NCBI GenBank assembly: GCA_946563605.1 | Contig: CAMNVW010000065.1 | Location: 1-7,604 of the forward strand | Source: an uncultured Clostridia bacterium | GTDB lineage: Bacteria; Bacillota; Clostridia; Oscillospirales; Ruminococcaceae | Direction of reading: 5' to 3' | DNA length: 7,604 nt | Shown here: piece after piece, positions 5,697 through 7,604 of the stretch | How positions within the stretch are numbered: position 1 is the first letter of the stretch | How the letters are laid out: each line of letters opens with the position of its first letter | Program-made: the position numbers and the translations under genes | Notes under the pieces: model-generated | Seen by the model: only the letters and a program-made list of their open reading frames with translations | Told to the model about the DNA's origin: nothing | Database searches by the model: none

Positions 5697-5741
5697 GCGG
5701 GCATATCCGCTGCTCCCCAATCCAAGGGGAGCATTTTTCTT
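5697..5741 (+). terminator. Intrinsic terminator in the trmK leader (attenuator or end of a short RNA)
   Basis: GCGG (5697-5700) pairs with CCGC (5707-5710), and directly after it TGCTCCCC (5711-5718) pairs with GGGGAGCA (5726-5733) around AATCCAA, followed by TTTTTCTT. The 8-bp GC-rich stem plus T-tract has textbook form. It lies about 60 nt downstream of the predicted start and about 50 nt before the trmK GTG, with no second promoter in between. It could attenuate trmK–nif3, end an RNA of about 80 nt, or terminate exoA transcripts. No competing antiterminator pairing was found by eye, and the leader is too short for a T-box. Confidence 0.75.
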
Positions 5742-5786
5742 ATCTCAAACAAAAATTTCAATCTACCGACAGGAGGGAAACCCATC

Positions 5787-6515
5787 GTGAAAGAAGTTCG
5801 CACAGCGCAGCTGGATGCGCGGCTGAAAAAAGTGGCTTCTCTGGTGCGTCCGAATGCTGTTTTTGCCGACATCGGGTGCGATCACGGGCATCTCGCCGTT
5901 GAGCTGATGCGCCGCGGTGCCATTCGCGGTTACGCCTGCGACATCAACCCTGGTCCTCTGCAATCGGCTCGCCGCAACATTGAGCGCGCAGGGTTTTCCA
6001 CCCAAATACAAACGCTTTTAACAAATGGGCTGGATGGTTTGGAGGACAACGGGCTTACCGACATCACCATTGCAGGCATTGGCGGAGAGGTCATCACCGA
6101 TATTCTGCAAAGAGCGTCATTTTTAAAGTCCCCCGACATCCGCTTGATTTTACAGCCGCAGTCGCGCGAAAATATTCTGCGCACCTTTCTTGCAGAAAAC
6201 GGATTTTCGATTATTTCCGAAGAAGTGATTCGCTCCGGTCGGTATATCTACGTTGTCATGGCAGCAGAATACACCCAAGAGATCCGGCAGCTTTCGGTCT
6301 TAGAAGCCTACTGCGGCACCTTACCAAGCTACAAAACGCCCGAAGCCGCCGAAAAGTTATTTCGCACCGCGCAGCTTTTAAAAAAGACCGCTATCGGTCT
6401 TGAGCACCGTGGAAATTCCACACAGGCACAGCCTTTATTCCAAGCCGCCGAGGAAATTTCAACCATCATTGCTTCTTTCCCCCGCGAGCAAAAGTTTTGC
6501 ACGCAAAACCCTTAA
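5787..6515 (+). CDS. trmK: tRNA (adenine(22)-N1)-methyltransferase TrmK
   Basis: 242 aa. TrmK uses S-adenosylmethionine to methylate N1 of adenine 22 in the D-loop region of tRNAs. The Rossmann-type domain shows ADIGCDHGHL (27-36, SAM-binding loop), ACDINPGPL (50-58, with Asp52 at the end of strand 2), DITIAGIGGE (92-101, family catalytic region) and LILQPQ (120-125). The C-terminal part (about 165-242) fits the helical, probably coiled-coil domain of the family. The start is GTG at 5787, 10 bases after AGGAGG (5771-5776). The start agrees with the family N-terminus, in which LDARLKKVA closely follows. Placing trmK directly before a Nif3 protein is a conserved Firmicutes arrangement (B. subtilis trmK–yqfO). 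The gap to the next gene is 25 bp, so they form one operon. Its leader contains a terminator-like hairpin. Confidence 0.93.
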   Translation: MKEVRTAQLDARLKKVASLVRPNAVFADIGCDHGHLAVELMRRGAIRGYACDINPGPLQSARRNIERAGFSTQIQTLLTNGLDGLEDNGLTDITIAGIGGEVITDILQRASFLKSPDIRLILQPQSRENILRTFLAENGFSIISEEVIRSGRYIYVVMAAEYTQEIRQLSVLEAYCGTLPSYKTPEAAEKLFRTAQLLKKTAIGLEHRGNSTQAQPLFQAAEEISTIIASFPREQKFCTQNP

Positions 6516-6540
6516 ATCAATTTTGGACTGGAGGAATTTG

Positions 6541-7308
6541 ATGTCCACCGTTTCACAGGTTTATGATTATATCAACCAAATCGCGCCCTTTTCCCTCACA
6601 ATGGATTTTGATAACACTGGTATTCTTGTCGGCGACCGAACCCAAAAGGTTTCCAAAGCGCTGATCGCTTTAGACTGCACCATGCAGGTGGTGGAACAGG
6701 CTAAAAAGCTCGGGGCAGAACTGATCATTACCCATCATCCCATTATTTTTAACCCCATCAAGCGCGTCAACGAAGATTCTGTTGTTTATCACCTGATTCG
6801 CAGCGACATTGCCGTTATCAGCGCCCACACAAACCTTGACATTGCACAGGGCGGCGTGAACGACGCATTAGCATCGGCTATTGACTTATGTAACTGCCGC
6901 GGTTTAGAAATGGTAGCTCCGCAAAGCGAAGTATACCTTGGCAGAATTGGAGAACTTCCCGAAGCAATGAGCGCGTTACAATTTGCACAGCATATTAAAA
7001 CAAGTTTAAAGGCTGTCAATGTAAAATTTGCGGACGCCAAAAGAACAATCAAAAAGGTTGCGCTTTGCTCCGGTTCAGGCGGCGATTGTCTGGATGCCGC
7101 CATCGAAATGGGTGCAGACGCTTTACTTACCTCGGAGGTCAAGCAGCATCAATTTTTGGCAGCAATACAAGCGAACGTCAGCATTTTTGATGCAGGACAT
7201 TTTGACACCGAGGACATTGTGATTGAACCACTCAAGGAGAAACTTTCACAGCAAATTTCGGACGTAGAATTTTTCACAACGCACGTTTCCACAATCACTG
7301 CAATTTAA
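6541..7308 (+). CDS. yqfO: Nif3-like dinuclear metal center protein (YqfO/YbgI family, short form)
   Basis: 255 aa. Members are ring-shaped hexamers with a two-metal site in each subunit; some databases call them GTP cyclohydrolase 1 type 2, but the cellular role is unsettled. Metal-site motifs are visible: ITHHPIIF (63-70; His65, His66), SAHTNLD (94-100; Asp100) and GHFDTE (219-224; His220, Glu224). MDFDNTGILVGD (21-32), GGVNDALA and LCSGSGGD (175-182) are also typical. At 255 residues it lacks the PII/CutA-like middle domain of the roughly 370-aa B. subtilis YqfO and resembles short forms such as E. coli YbgI. The start is ATG at 6541 with GGAGG (6530-6534) 6 bases upstream; an in-frame start at 6400 would run deep into trmK and is rejected. 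It is co-transcribed with trmK, and the terminator lies 22 bp after the stop. Confidence 0.92.
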   Translation: MSTVSQVYDYINQIAPFSLTMDFDNTGILVGDRTQKVSKALIALDCTMQVVEQAKKLGAELIITHHPIIFNPIKRVNEDSVVYHLIRSDIAVISAHTNLDIAQGGVNDALASAIDLCNCRGLEMVAPQSEVYLGRIGELPEAMSALQFAQHIKTSLKAVNVKFADAKRTIKKVALCSGSGGDCLDAAIEMGADALLTSEVKQHQFLAAIQANVSIFDAGHFDTEDIVIEPLKEKLSQQISDVEFFTTHVSTITAI

Positions 7309-7330
7309 TTACCTTCTATATTGACAAAAC

Positions 7331-7376
7331 AAAACCCACATGACCGGATTGCTCCGATGATGTGGGTTTTTATAAT
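7331..7376 (+). terminator. Intrinsic terminator of trmK–nif3, probably bidirectional
   Basis: AAAACCCACAT (7331-7341) pairs with ATGTGGGTTTT (7360-7370), with an inner stem CGGA/TCCG (7345-7348/7353-7356), followed on the plus strand by TTTTTAT. On the minus strand the same hairpin is followed by TTTTGTTTTG, so it may also act as a back-up stop for the converging rRNA/tRNA transcript. Confidence 0.85.
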
Positions 7377-7394
7377 AGATTCTTTTTTGACATA

Positions 7395-7428
7395 GAAAAA
7401 GGACATCCATTTTCATGGATGTCCTTTT
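7395..7428 (-). terminator. Intrinsic terminator of the rRNA/tRNA operon
   Basis: Read on the minus strand, AAAAGGACATCCAT (7428-7415) pairs perfectly with ATGGATGTCCTTTT (7410-7397) around a GAAA tetraloop, then one more T and C. The 14-bp stem begins at the final A of the tRNA CCA end, so there is no spacer between tRNA and terminator. Confidence 0.82.
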
Positions 7429-7503
7429 GGCTCCCCCTGTCTGGCTCGAACAGACGACCCTGCGGTTAACAGCCGCATGCTCTACCGACTGAGCTAAGGA
7501 GGA
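7428..7503 (-). tRNA. tRNA-Asn (anticodon GUU)
   Basis: 76 nt with the CCA end encoded. Acceptor arms are TCCTCCT and AGGGGGA (one U-G wobble), discriminator G. The D arm GCTC/GAGC has loop AGTCGGTA. The anticodon stem TGCGG/CCGCA holds loop CTGTTAA, giving anticodon GTT (Asn). The variable loop is GGGTC, and the T arm GTCTG/CAGAC has loop TTCGAGC. Every arm pairs and invariant positions are present. It follows the 5S rRNA by only about 2 nt and is processed from the same transcript. Confidence 0.97.
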
Positions 7504-7505
7504 AT

Positions 7506-7604
<99 letters not shown>

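Noticed and set aside
5653..5786. T-box or other large riboswitch before trmK
   Set aside because: Only about 50 nt precede the terminator hairpin, there is no T-box sequence (TGGNACC-type core), and no larger fold was seen.

Overview
The window looks like chromosomal DNA from an endospore-forming Clostridia bacterium, most likely of the Oscillospiraceae/Ruminococcaceae type. This rests on a clear SpoIIP, Firmicutes-style Shine-Dalgarno (SD) sites (AGGAGG, GGAGG), the trmK–nif3 neighbour pair, mid-range GC in the genes, and intergenic DNA packed with perfect stem-loops. The family assignment is an inference from style; only the 5S rRNA at the right edge could test it.

Layout. Positions 1-376: a noncoding run of about ten tandem stem-loops. 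505-1713: spoIIP (engulfment peptidoglycan hydrolase), whose linker region itself carries three tandem stem-loops. 1780-1990: a self-contained unit with a sigma-A-like promoter, two hairpins and a strong terminator, and no recognisable protein; it is probably a small RNA. The loop of its first hairpin repeats the last 12 bases of 16S rRNA (the anti-SD). 2041-2397: a second run of nine to ten stem-loops. 2424-4793: a promoter, then a transglutaminase-like Cys-His-Asp protein and a MATE-family transporter that overlap by 4 bp. 4856-5611: exodeoxyribonuclease III (exoA), 62 bp after the transporter and with no promoter of its own that I could see.

5624-7375: a near-consensus promoter, a short leader containing an intrinsic terminator, then trmK (tRNA A22 methyltransferase) and a short-form Nif3-family protein, closed by a terminator. 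7395-7604, minus strand: the end of an rRNA operon converging on this unit, in the order 5S rRNA (5' end outside the window), tRNA-Asn(GUU), terminator, with almost no spacers.

The protein genes are ordinary chromosomal functions: sporulation, export, DNA repair and tRNA modification. The unusual material is noncoding: the anti-SD-displaying RNA candidate, the two stem-loop arrays, the stem-loops inside spoIIP, and the terminator that every trmK–nif3 transcript must pass. All structure and promoter calls were made by eye; no folding, alignment or database search was run.
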